Source of the DNA: Streptomyces sp. NBC_01353
Lineage (GTDB): Bacteria; Actinomycetota; Actinomycetes; Streptomycetales; Streptomycetaceae
DNA length: 64,000 nt
Reading direction: 5' to 3'
Assembly (NCBI RefSeq): GCF_036237275.1
Contig: NZ_CP108352.1
Location: 2,914,001 to 2,978,000 of the forward strand
Position numbers and translations under genes: made by a program. The notes under the pieces are model-generated. The model was not told the DNA's origin, searched no databases, and saw only the letters and a list, made by a program, of their open reading frames with translations. This document shows positions 17,361 through 25,072 of the stretch, in pieces. Numbering within the stretch: the stretch's first letter is position 1; the number at the start of each line of letters is the position of its first letter.

Positions 17361-17739
17361 GTGCGCGAGCTGTGCGTCCGGACGGTGTATGAGTTCCTCG
17401 CCGATGGCCGACCCGTGCAGTTGTCGACGAGCTGGGAGCCGTACGACCTCACCGGCGGGACCCTCGTCGTCCTTCCCGAGGGCGGGCCTCACGCCGGGGC
17501 CGGCGTCGTGAACCGGATGGCCGAGATCGGCATCACGGTCAGCCATGCCGTCGAGCAGCCGGAGCCGCGGCAGGCGACCGCCGAAAGAGGCGTCACTGCT
17601 CGGGATCCAGAAGGCCGGCCTCGTCACGCACATCCGGAGGACGTACTACAGCAACGAAGGGCGCCCCGTGGAGACGGCAGACATCGTGGTGCCCGCCGCC
17701 CTGTGCGAGATCGTCCACGAGATTCCGATCAACCGGTAA
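17361..17739 (+). pseudogene. UTRA ligand domain of a GntR regulator, truncated and frameshifted
   Basis: The frame from 17361 reads VYEFLADGRPVQLSTSWEPY and VLPEGGPHAGAGVVNRMAEI, a UTRA domain. It changes frame near 17580, where a run reading GCCGAAAGAGGCG has one A more than the in-frame form. The sense continues as ASLLGIQKAGLVTHIRRTYY and onward to a stop at 17739. The winged-helix N-terminus is missing. GntR-UTRA proteins bind small molecules; this one cannot be functional as it stands. The small gene at 17761 follows it closely. Confidence 0.7.
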
Positions 17740-17760
17740 CTGGGCACCACAGGGGGAGCC

Positions 17761-17955
17761 ATGGAGTCGCTCGGGTACGTCATGGGCGCCTGGGCCTGGG
17801 GAGCGCCTCTTGCTGCTCTCGTGGTGCTGGTGGCCGCGTCAGTCGCGGTCAGCCGATGGCGGCGAGAGACCATCGTGGGACTGGAGCGCGCGGAGCTGGA
17901 CGTGGACGGACAGCGCGGTGCCGCGCGGTCGGGCGGCGCGTCGGCGGAAAGCTGA
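17761..17955 (+). CDS. Small single-pass membrane protein, 64 residues
   Basis: The ATG is preceded by GGGGGAG at the correct distance and lies 22 bases after the stop of the UTRA remnant, so the two were probably co-transcribed. The protein has one hydrophobic helix (about residues 12-31, WGAPLAALVVLVAASVAV) and a charged cytoplasmic tail (SRWRRETIVGLERAELDVDG). The family is unknown. The good ribosome site and normal codon use support a real gene. Confidence 0.6.
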   Translation: MESLGYVMGAWAWGAPLAALVVLVAASVAVSRWRRETIVGLERAELDVDGQRGAARSGGASAES

Positions 17956-18239
17956 CCTCGTCCCGTCGGGCCGCGTCCTGTCCCCCCACGCTGCCGCCCG
18001 CCGCGATTGCGCCTTCCCCGGTGCGGCGAGCGTCGGGAGCGTTCCAGCGCCCGGCAGAGCGAAGGCCGCGGTGACTTCGTTCGCGAGATCGGGAGTCGCC
18101 TGTCGTTGACTTCGGCCACGGCTCACTGAACAGCCACTCGGGGCGTCGGAAATGCGCTTCATCTCGATCCAAAGGATGTTGCCCCAGACTTGGTGAGTCC
18201 GGGGCAATCGGCGAAGCTCAGGCACAGCCTGAACCGTCC

Positions 18240-18533
18240 CTACCGGACGACGACGTTGTGCGCCGGAATGATCGTGGGATGCACGTCGGCATGGCCGAGG
18301 TCGGCCAGGATCGGACCGAAGGTCTTCGCGTGGGCTTCGAGGGCTTCCACGCTCTCCCAGACCTCCGTCACGCGGAACCCTCCGTCAACCGGACCCGCCG
18401 CGTGAGAGACGAGACCTGTAGTCGGCAGGTCTGCGAACTGCGTGAAGCCTTGCCCACCGGTCACGCGTTCGATGACTGCGTCGTAAAGCTCCTGCCCGGC
18501 GTCAGGGAAGTCGAAGGTGACGATGATGGCCAT
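18240..18533 (-). CDS. Small alpha/beta-barrel (ABM-like) protein
   Basis: A 97-residue protein from ATG 18531-18533. The pattern AIIVTFDFPDAGQELYDAVI, then FRVTEVWESVEALEAHAKTF, is typical of dimeric ferredoxin-like barrels of the antibiotic-biosynthesis-monooxygenase type: first strand, helix, VxEVWES-like strand, and a helix ending near FGPIL. Many such proteins are not oxygenases, and no cofactor-binding residues are diagnostic. It appears intact but isolated among decayed genes. Confidence 0.65.
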   Translation of the reverse strand: MAIIVTFDFPDAGQELYDAVIERVTGGQGFTQFADLPTTGLVSHAAGPVDGGFRVTEVWESVEALEAHAKTFGPILADLGHADVHPTIIPAHNVVVR

Positions 18534-18934
18534 CCAGATGCCCCTATCTCGGTCCGCCGCGTGGCTGCGGCAACGTCGCGATCCTAGCGTTAGGTAATCG
18601 GGTGAGTTCACAGAGCGACGAAGTGATCACTACCAGACGACGTCGCACTCGCGTGCAGAGCCACCGCTGCCAGAGCCAGGCGATCATCGACAGCTCACGG
18701 TGCGCCAGCACCAGGGACCGTGGTCCGCGTACGGGGTGGCGCAGCGGAAGATGAAGGAAGCCGAGGCCAAGATGCGGAAGCTCCGCAAGAAGCGCTGATT
18801 GGGGTAGGCCGACTCGCCGAGCCTGACATCCACTGTTGACATCAACGACGCCGAACCCCGGCGGCTTCGAGCATCCCTCGGCGACAGGACAGTGCCCGGC
18901 AGAGGAGCCCCGCTGGACCCACCTGATCGAACTC
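18534..18934. other. Gap with a possible gene fragment
   Basis: No intact gene is visible in these 401 bases. A rightward frame ending at TGA 18796-18798 gives a Lys/Arg-rich tail (VAQRKMKEAEAKMRKLRKKR) that could be the C-terminus of a lost gene. Nothing else is supportable. Confidence 0.3.
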
Positions 18935-19288
18935 CTAAAGCGGTGGTGGCTTGACCCACCGCTGCAGGCGGGCGCAGGCCACCAGTGCGCTGCCGTCTTC
19001 GGGTGAAGTAGCACAGGAAGGTCCACTTCTGATCGGCAGAATCGATCAGCCCTCCGCGCACCGGCCGGCCATGCTCGCGGAGGAGCCGCACCATTCGTTC
19101 CAGCCAAGAGGGTCGACTCCGTGCAGCCGCATGCGCCGGAGTCGGAGCTTGAAGACTCCGGCATGCCGCTCTGCGGGATGCGTCGTATCGAACACGCGGT
19201 AGGTGACGCCGCTGCGGAGGGCGGCCAGAGCAGCCGCGGACGCCTCGTCGTCACCGGCCAACAGCGATTCCAGCACATGCCGTTCCAT
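18935..19288 (-). pseudogene. Decayed small gene of unknown function
   Basis: The ATG at 19286-19288 follows GGGGGTG. The first frame encodes MERHVLESLLAGDDEASAAA and then VFDTTHPAERHAGVFKLRLR. After about 19095 the sense moves to a second frame (MVRLLREHGRPVRGGLIDSA, DQKWTFLCYF). It then moves to a third frame reading SPEDGSALVACARLQRWVKP and ending in PPL at a TAG at 18935-18937. Two frame changes within about 118 codons, with sensible residues in each part, indicate a recently broken gene. No family is recognised. Confidence 0.45.
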
Positions 19289-19418
19289 GGTCACCCCCGT
19301 CTGGTTCCTGCGGTACAGCAGCCAGGTACCGCACCCCCAGCAATCGCCCGCGTCCGGTAGCGTCCCGCCGGGGCCTGGTAGCGGCCGGAATGGCCGTCAC
19401 TGACCGATCCGGCCAGAG

Positions 19419-19458
19419 CTACGGATCAGAAGGTTGCAGGTTCGAATCCTGTCGGTAC
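19419..19458 (+). other. 3' half of a tRNA-Arg gene (attachment-site remnant)
   Basis: CTACGGATCAG followed by AAGGTTGCAGGTTCGAATCC matches the anticodon arm (anticodon ACG), variable loop and T-arm of a bacterial tRNA-Arg. The acceptor end is degenerate (TGTCGGTACGC). There is no 5' half upstream. It is followed by a strong terminator at 19464, the arrangement left at the distal end of an element integrated into the 3' end of tRNA-Arg. Outside these features and the next terminator, 19289-19653 shows no gene. Confidence 0.7.
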
Positions 19459-19463
19459 GCAAC

Positions 19464-19493
19464 CAGAGGTCCTGGAGAGATCCAGGACCTCTG
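19464..19493 (+). terminator. Terminator following the tRNA-Arg fragment
   Basis: CAGAGGTCCTGGA pairs perfectly with TCCAGGACCTCTG (13 bp) around a GAGA tetraloop and is followed by CTGTTTC. It lies 6 bases after the tRNA-like end, a typical tRNA terminator position. Confidence 0.85.
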
Positions 19494-19653
19494 CTGTTTC
19501 AGGGGTTAGGGACTCCGGGTCAAAGTCGCTGCACCGAGCGCTCTGTAGGGTGCGGCACGCACAGGGCCGGGGCACTTAAGGATGCCCGATCGGAGCCGGA
19601 TGTCGTGCTTGAAGTTGCCGGCCGCGGGGATGCAGGCATGCTCCTGCCCTCAC

Positions 19654-19980
19654 TCAGCGATTGCGATAGCCATAGAGCGTCTTCCCTGCGCCGCTGGCAG
19701 ACTTCAGGTACTCGTTCTCCGTTGCCAACTCCGCTACCTGTGCCACCAGTCCGGCAGCCAGAGACTGAAGTGCCTTGTACTGGAGTGTCTTGTAGTTCCA
19801 GGCGACGGCCCCAGTGGCGAGGGTTAGAAGGCCGATGCCGATCCCAGCCACGACCCTGCCCTTGCCGGACTTGCCTTCGGTTGGCCCGGCCGAGACGTGG
19901 CCCGTCTGGATCGAGTGCTGTCGAAGATCATCGAGATCGTCGCTCCCATAGGAGCACGACCCGCATTGGTAATCGGTCAC
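19654..19980 (-). CDS. Hypothetical protein with zinc-finger-like N-terminus and one membrane helix
   Basis: A 108-residue protein from ATG 19978-19980. The first 30 residues contain YQCGSCSYGSDDLDDLRQH and IQTGH, a CxxC...H...H arrangement like a small C2H2 zinc finger. A hydrophobic helix follows at about 45-61 (RVVAGIGIGLLTLATGAVAW), then a coiled-coil-like tail (LAAGLVAQVAELATENEYL). The combination suggests a membrane-anchored adaptor, but no family is recognised. It lies just outside the tRNA-Arg remnant and is unlinked to neighbours. Confidence 0.55.
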   Translation of the reverse strand: MTDYQCGSCSYGSDDLDDLRQHSIQTGHVSAGPTEGKSGKGRVVAGIGIGLLTLATGAVAWNYKTLQYKALQSLAAGLVAQVAELATENEYLKSASGAGKTLYGYRNR

Positions 19981-20214
19981 CGGTCAATCCTCTCCCCCAG
20001 GGAGAAGACACTGCCACAGCTCGCGCGCTTCCGGCAGCCACTTGGTCAGCTCCGTCCTGGTGCGCGGGACGGCACGTCTGATGGCGCTGGGCTGATCAGC
20101 CGGATGAGCCGCCCAAAGTCTGCCCGGTGCCAGGGCTCTTACGCTGACATCCGAGTTCATCGCCTATCTGTGGACCGAGTGTCTGGCTGCCTGACAGGGA
20201 AGGCGCAGACTCAC

Positions 20215-20348
20215 GGTCGTCCACGGGCGCTCACGGACTTCTGTCGCAGGTCAGCGTCGCATCTCAACCGGCTCGTGCTGACGCCCGAGTTGCTTCGGGA
20301 CGAAGAGGTCCAACCGGAATGGCCAACGGAGCCCCGGCGCCTCAAGGA
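20215..20348. repeat. Diverged direct repeat, copy 2
   Basis: This is the uninterrupted partner of the segment at 15797-15930, in the same orientation and 4,418 bases away. It abuts, and by 7 bases overlaps, the 3' end of the leftward beta-protein gene. The otherwise empty interval 19981-20341 consists mainly of this repeat and its upstream flank. Confidence 0.6.
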
Positions 20349-21391
20349 CGTCCGAAGGTGGTGAGGCTTGACGAAACCACTGCCAGGTGGTGCGAGGTCG
20401 CCCAGGCTCGCCACTCCGTTCCGCCTCCGGCCCTGGACCTCTGACGATTCGCGCACTCCTTCAGCTTGGCGTCACCCCACGACGTTCGCGCGCCGGTGGC
20501 CGGCCAGTGAGGAGAGTCGACCAAGTCGGCGCTCAAAACAAAGAAGTCGTCATTGCCGGAGCGGACTCGTGGATAGACGAAGACTTGCCAGTCATCCGGT
20601 GTCGTGTAGCGGATGTTGGGGTCCGGCGTCCCCCGGGACTTCACAGGCATCCGGGGATGCGTCACACCGAAATCTCCGAAGTCCAGGGACCCCCCGCGAT
20701 ATCCATTCAGCACTCGTCGCCAGAGCTGCGCGTCACGCCGAGCCACCGGCGTTGCCTGCCCCCTCGTGAAGCCGGTCAGGTTCACCGGGAACGCGCCGGC
20801 AGCCACGCACTTATGGCGCCAGTGCCATGAGTCGAGGGCTTTCAAGGCAGCGACAGCACGGTCAGCCAGTCGATCCCTTGCGCCCTCCGAATCGACAGGA
20901 CCGGCGTCGATGAGGAGGTCGACCTCTTCTGGTTCAAGGCGTAGCACCTTGAGGAGTCCGCGGATCTGGGCGTGATTCGGAAGGCAGTGAGGCGAGTCGA
21001 CATCGACAGAAACCCGTAGGCAGGCCCCACGCTGATGCGCTTCAGTCGCCCGCGCCGCCTCAGTCAGGACCTCGCCTTCGTCCGTATGCCGAACGACCGG
21101 GCACATGGATACGCCACGGAGGCCGAGGGACTCGCTGAGGCGGGCCATAGGGCCACCGGCGTCGCCCGCCAGGACTCGCGCTGTCGGTAAGGCTCCGCTG
21201 TCAACGGTCAGGACCGTGCCCTGTGGCACTGCGTCCATCGCACGGTCGCAAAAGGTCTCCAAAACATCCCGGACGTCTGGGTCGGGGACCAGCTCCATGA
21301 CAGGGCGGATGCGCGAGCGGACGACTGGCGTGACGTGCTCAAGGGCCGAGAACTCCCCCGCCTTGCCCTTGAGTATCGGAACATAAGCCAA
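20342..21391 (-). CDS. Beta family protein (phage T4 beta-protein-like domain)
   Basis: A 349-residue protein. It opens with MAYVPILKGKAGEFSALEHV and continues with RSRIRPVMELVP, the typical start of proteins annotated as beta family (T4 beta protein) in phages and bacterial accessory regions. Later features are SVDVDSPH, a TIM-barrel-like series of strands with VDLLIDAGPV, and DSWHWRHKCVAAGAFPVNLT. The biochemical activity of the family is not established. Members often sit on mobile elements and near defence genes, which fits this location. The ATG is at 21389-21391. No partner gene is adjacent. Confidence 0.65.
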   Translation of the reverse strand: MAYVPILKGKAGEFSALEHVTPVVRSRIRPVMELVPDPDVRDVLETFCDRAMDAVPQGTVLTVDSGALPTARVLAGDAGGPMARLSESLGLRGVSMCPVVRHTDEGEVLTEAARATEAHQRGACLRVSVDVDSPHCLPNHAQIRGLLKVLRLEPEEVDLLIDAGPVDSEGARDRLADRAVAALKALDSWHWRHKCVAAGAFPVNLTGFTRGQATPVARRDAQLWRRVLNGYRGGSLDFGDFGVTHPRMPVKSRGTPDPNIRYTTPDDWQVFVYPRVRSGNDDFFVLSADLVDSPHWPATGARTSWGDAKLKECANRQRSRAGGGTEWRAWATSHHLAVVSSSLTTFGRP

Positions 21392-21721
21392 CGGCTTCCC
21401 CCAGCGCAGTCAGCACCAAGCCAATGGATGTCTCGCTCACTCCAACCAGAGTGTGACGAGAACCAGTCATGCCGGAAAGAGCCACAAACTAGCCGCAAGG
21501 CTGATTTATGCCTGTGCGGAATGACTTGAGGGAGGTACGGGCAACACAGACTGAGGCGAGAGAAACGGGTGAGCAACGTGTGAGAAGCACGGCGAGCATG
21601 GGAGTTGCTCGCGTTTACGCAGGTAGACAGCGCAATCGGAGTCCCCCGATCACGCCCTCCAGAGCCGTGAAACGCGGGCACGGCGATAGCCGCCGACGTA
21701 CGAGACCGCGCGGAGAAGGCA

Positions 21722-21988
21722 GTGAGCCTGCTTCAGCAGGCCCGACGCTCGGGCGGCGAGGAGGTCGGCCGCCGCCGTGGTGTACGCGTGGGCGTCCCCA
21801 CCGAGGTGCCGAACCCGCCCGCGGTCCGCGCGAACGTGTCATGCGAGGTACACCAGGGCGACCAACGCACACTGGTACGAGGGAAGTTGCTGCGGCGATC
21901 ACCATCGTGGGTCACGATGCGCATCGTGACTCGACGAGGGCGTGCGGTGGGACAGGAAACCAACCGGGCTTCCGTGCCGGTGGATTGA
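21722..21988 (+). CDS. Possible small hypothetical protein, 88 residues
   Basis: The GTG at 21722 is preceded by GGAGAAGG. The product is basic and hydrophilic (for example VGVPTEVPNPPAVRANVSCE), with no recognisable domain. Competing open frames exist on both strands, so this may be non-coding. It is the only candidate in the 688-base stretch 21392-22079, which otherwise shows nothing. Confidence 0.25.
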   Translation: MSLLQQARRSGGEEVGRRRGVRVGVPTEVPNPPAVRANVSCEVHQGDQRTLVRGKLLRRSPSWVTMRIVTRRGRAVGQETNRASVPVD

Positions 21989-22079
21989 GGCGTCGCCCCC
22001 ACCGAACGGGAGCCCTCGTGCGTCGCGGCCGTCCGCCCACCCCGCCGCAGTCAGCCAGGCCCCAGCCGGTGCCGTGCCG

Positions 22080-22502
22080 TCAGTCGGCCGTGACGCCCCA
22101 GTAGCCGATCCGTGTGGGACGGCCGGCCTCGTAGAGCACCGTGCAGTTGCCTTGGGCTCGGCCGGGGAAGGGCACGCGATCGACGTTCAGTGCCTCTTCC
22201 CACTCTGCTTGGGTTGGTCGGCCGTTGGGCGACCAGGCGCGTACCTCGGCGTCGGTCAAGGGGCGCATGAAAGGGCCGTCGTGGGTGTCCGTGGCGTCGA
22301 TCATGTGGGGGAAATCCAGCACCGTGCCCGTGCCGCCGGTGAAGATGTACTCGTGCCACTCCGCGTCGTGCCACAGGTCTTCGATCGCGCGGCCTTCGAA
22401 GCCGTGGTCGTCCTGGGCCAATGCCTCTTCCCGAGCCTGCCGGAACGCAGCCGCCAGATCACGCTGATACGGACCCGTGTGACTCCACGCGTCGCCGCCC
22501 AT
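22080..22502 (-). CDS. Hypothetical protein, 140 residues
   Basis: The ATG at 22500-22502 is preceded by GGGGAGGGGACGAGT, a good ribosome site. The product is soluble and rich in Trp and acidic residues (HDAEWHEYIFTGGTGTVLDF, then TDAEVRAWSPNGRPTQAEWE). It ends with a beta-rich CTVLYEAGRPTRIGYWGVTAD. I do not recognise a domain. Good start signals and codon use support the gene. It lies 225 bases downstream of the SUKH/YwqJ cluster on the same strand and may belong with it. Confidence 0.6.
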   Translation of the reverse strand: MGGDAWSHTGPYQRDLAAAFRQAREEALAQDDHGFEGRAIEDLWHDAEWHEYIFTGGTGTVLDFPHMIDATDTHDGPFMRPLTDAEVRAWSPNGRPTQAEWEEALNVDRVPFPGRAQGNCTVLYEAGRPTRIGYWGVTAD

Positions 22503-22727
22503 ACTCGTCCCCTCCCCATCCGAACTGTTCGATCGACAGCGAGCGTAGGAGACGGCACCGACAATGCACCTCGCCAACACCGGCCCCTGATGCGCCGACA
22601 GTGGCCTGGAGCGCCCGGACCGTCTGCGTCGACACGTTCCGCAGCGCCACGGTGGACCGGCCTGGGTCGGGCGAGCAAGCTGCCGGTCGTGGACCCCCCG
22701 GGGCCTCGCGGAAGCGCTCAGTCGGTG

Positions 22728-23660
22728 TCAGCTGCTCGTGGATTGTGGCGTCGACCAGGTATCGAAGGCCTTGACGCAGGCGTCCACCAGCGTGGCCGGG
22801 TGGCCCAGGGAGGCCGCGGGGGGTGTCGAGAGCGACAGGGTGAAGCCCTCGGCGCCGCCTACCGTGAGTTGGCAGGTGAGCTCCGACAGGGGCGCGGGCG
22901 TGTCTGGTGGTGCGGGGACCGTCAGGGTCAGTTCGCAGGAGTGGGGCGTCTGCGACACGGCCGACAGTTCCTTCTCCATCGCCTCGATCAGCGGGGTCGC
23001 ACTGTCCTCCAGCGGGCCCGGTCGCAGGGGAAGGGTCTCGTCCAGGACCCGTACGCCCGCACCTCCGAGGCTCGTGGCCCGGACGTGGAGTGTGCGGGCG
23101 TCGAACAACCCGCTCGTGTGCAGGACGTAGATCGCGACCAGCGCCGCCCTGACTGCGGCCGCCAGGTCCGCCGGGGTCGCGGTCAGGGGCCAGTGCCACT
23201 TTCGTGCCCGGACGTGCAGCGGTCGGCGGCCCTCGGTCAGGGCGGTCAGGCCGTCGCTCACGGTGTCGCCGAGCAGCCACGCGCCCCCGGTGCCCACGGA
23301 GAACAGCCGACCCCGCTCGTCGACGGCCATCGGCGCGTCGGCGTCGGTGCGGCCCAGGGGGAAGAGACGGGTGTCGAGTGTGTCGGCCAGCCGGTGCAGG
23401 GCCGGGCCCGAGTATCGGGCCTCCTGGGGGTCGACGACGCAGCCCGTCGCCGCGACCTCGCTGCCGCCGTGGGCGGCCGGTTCCAGGCGTAGCCCGTAGA
23501 ACTCCCGTACCGCGCGCTCGGCGGCCGGGAACAGGATCCAGGGACCCAGGCCCGCGGTCCTCGTGATCGCGTGCATGGCCTCGTCACCGGCGTCCCGTCC
23601 TGGATGCCAGCCTGCCCGGGTCAGTGTCCCCGCCGGGTCCGTCATGCCGTCGTTCGCCAT
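22728..23660 (-). CDS. SUKH-3 domain protein
   Basis: A 310-residue protein from ATG 23658-23660, 8 bases after the stop of the deaminase gene. The N-terminal 150 residues form a SUKH-3 domain: GWHPGRDAGDEAMHAI, AAERAVREFYGLRL, TRLFPLGRTDADAPMAVDER, then LFSVGTGGAWLLGDTVSDGL. The C-terminal half continues with an alpha/beta region of unknown fold. SUKH proteins are best known as immunity or accessory proteins of polymorphic toxin systems, and SUKH-3 genes are often paired with YwqJ-type deaminases, as here. A second start at 23645 is possible. It is intact, unlike its paralogue at 24054. Confidence 0.8.
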   Translation of the reverse strand: MANDGMTDPAGTLTRAGWHPGRDAGDEAMHAITRTAGLGPWILFPAAERAVREFYGLRLEPAAHGGSEVAATGCVVDPQEARYSGPALHRLADTLDTRLFPLGRTDADAPMAVDERGRLFSVGTGGAWLLGDTVSDGLTALTEGRRPLHVRARKWHWPLTATPADLAAAVRAALVAIYVLHTSGLFDARTLHVRATSLGGAGVRVLDETLPLRPGPLEDSATPLIEAMEKELSAVSQTPHSCELTLTVPAPPDTPAPLSELTCQLTVGGAEGFTLSLSTPPAASLGHPATLVDACVKAFDTWSTPQSTSS

Positions 23661-23668
23661 GGCCCAGG

Positions 23669-24052
23669 TCACGAATCGTCGACCACTGTGATCGCCAGCT
23701 TCTCCACCAGAGCCGTGCACGAGCGGCAGATCGTGGCCGGTGTGCCGTGCTCGGGGTCGCCCTGGGTGCGGATCTTCCGGGAGACCAGGGCCGCACCGGT
23801 GAAGTGGGGCAACGCCTCGTCGAGGGTGGTCGTCCCGCCGTCCGGTCGGCGTGCGTCGAGGGCGTACAGCTGGTCGGAGATGAGCGCGGACTCGGCGCAG
23901 TAGCCGAGGAACGGTTCGCGCAGGCTCGGCGGAAGCGCGTCGAAGAACTCCTGGACCGCGACATGGAGACGGGGCTCGCCGTCGCCGGCCAGGTCGGTGT
24001 GGCTGGTGATCGTCCCCTGGACGAGCAAGGACGAGGCCGTCCCCGGGATCAC
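23669..24052 (-). CDS. YwqJ-like deaminase-fold protein
   Basis: A 127-residue protein from GTG 24050-24052, one base after the preceding stop. It contains FLGYCAESALISDQLYALDA, then GAALVSRKIRTQGDPEHGT and ICRSCTALVEKL. The CAE...CxxC arrangement is the metal-binding core of the YwqJ branch of the cytidine-deaminase-like fold, described as nucleic-acid-modifying toxin domains in polymorphic toxin systems. Here the domain stands alone, without a secretion or repeat region. It is coupled to SUKH-3 genes on both sides, suggesting a modified or orphan toxin-immunity unit. The catalytic Glu following the first Cys-Ala is present. Confidence 0.75.
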   Translation of the reverse strand: MIPGTASSLLVQGTITSHTDLAGDGEPRLHVAVQEFFDALPPSLREPFLGYCAESALISDQLYALDARRPDGGTTTLDEALPHFTGAALVSRKIRTQGDPEHGTPATICRSCTALVEKLAITVVDDS

Positions 24053-24053
24053 G

Positions 24054-24403
24054 TCAGACAAAGCACTTTCCCGCTTCCTGCCGGGGGCCGCGCAGCAGAC
24101 AGCTGATGGCCTCGTCCGTGTTGGCCCCGAGGAAGTAGGGACCGGTGTGGTGCATGAGGAAGAAGCGCCCGGTCTCGTCGATGAGGACCATCGCCCTGTC
24201 GAACTCCTCGTATCCGACCGGGAAAAGCCTCTGGCCCAGGTTCCCGGCGAGCTCGGCCACGTCCTCGCCGCTCTCCTCGTGGACCCAGTGCGGGGTGAAG
24301 CCCACGGCGTCCGGCGGAGTGCTGCGATGACCAGGCGCAGACCGCCGAATTCGCGTACGAAGTCCTGGGCGGCCTCGACCTCGTCCGCTGTCATTCTCGG
24401 CAT
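24054..24403 (-). pseudogene. Second SUKH-3 gene, frameshifted
   Basis: The ATG at 24401-24403 follows GGGAGA and reads MPRMTADEVEAAQDFVREFG, then GLRLVI. The frame then fails near 24320, and the domain resumes in another frame as VGFTPHWVHEESGEDVAELA. It continues with LGQRLFPVGYEEFDRAMVLI and TGPYFLGANTDEAISCLLRG, up to the stop at 24054-24056. The parts match the SUKH-3 domain of the intact gene at 22728 but lack its C-terminal half. A single-base change can explain the break. The stop sits one base before the start of the intact deaminase gene. Confidence 0.65.
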
Positions 24404-24416
24404 TGCTTGCTCTCCC

Positions 24417-25036
24417 TCAGTGGTGCGCGACGACGCCGGCGAGCGGCAGCATTTTCGCACAGGACCGGCACGGCGGTCTGTCGTCGCCGTGCAACAACTG
24501 GCCCTCTCCTGGCCCCATGTTGCCGATCCGAAGGGAACACGCGAGCGATCCGTCCATGGCCTTCCGGACATCGGCGGCGGAGACAATTTCGTCCCGTCCG
24601 GATCGAGAGCGTGCAACCGCTTTGATATGAGGGAGACTTCCGCGCATTTCCCGTGGCCGTTGCCGAGAGGCCCGTCGGCCGCCTTACTGTCCCTCTCCAC
24701 CTGGTCCAGGAGCTGATTCAGCGCCGGGTGGGTGGACATCTGAGAGTCGCCGACGGTGGTGCCGCTCGAGTGCGTGGACAGTACGCCGTCGTGAAGGAGC
24801 GTTCCGGCGCACGCGGTCTTCAGGCGGCGCTTGCCCTCCGGGTGCGGGGTGCTGAGTGGCTGGTCCTTGGCGTCGTCCGTGGCCGGACCGGTCTGACCGG
24901 CCAGGACCCCCAGCTCCGCGAACCGACCCGCCAAGAGCGTTACGGGGTAGCCGAGTTGGGACGGATCGGTTCCATAAGCAAGCCTGATGGCGGGCTCATT
25001 GTTCGCCTCGATTCGCCACCCTAGCTTTGGGGACAA
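24417..25036 (-). pseudogene. Second YwqJ-like deaminase gene, frameshifted
   Basis: The first frame contains STHPALNQLLDQVERDSKAA, then GNGHGKCAEVSLISKRLHAL (first metal-binding Cys and catalytic Glu). It loses frame near 24580. The other frame continues with EIVSAADVRKAMDGSLACSL and DRPPCRSCAKMLPLAGVVAH to a stop at 24417-24419. The two parts rebuild a YwqJ-like domain resembling the intact one at 23669. The true start is unclear; a TTG at 25034-25036 is the most upstream option and would add an N-terminal region starting MSPKLGWRIEANNEP. With the SUKH-3 remnant it forms a broken duplicate of the downstream pair. Confidence 0.6.
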
Positions 25037-25072
25037 ACGTCAGCCGTATTCGGACTGACCGAAGGGGGCGAA

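Noticed and set aside
19370-19460. Complete tRNA-Arg gene
   Set aside because: The anticodon arm and T-arm are recognisable, but the 5' acceptor and D-arm are absent and the 3' acceptor is degenerate.
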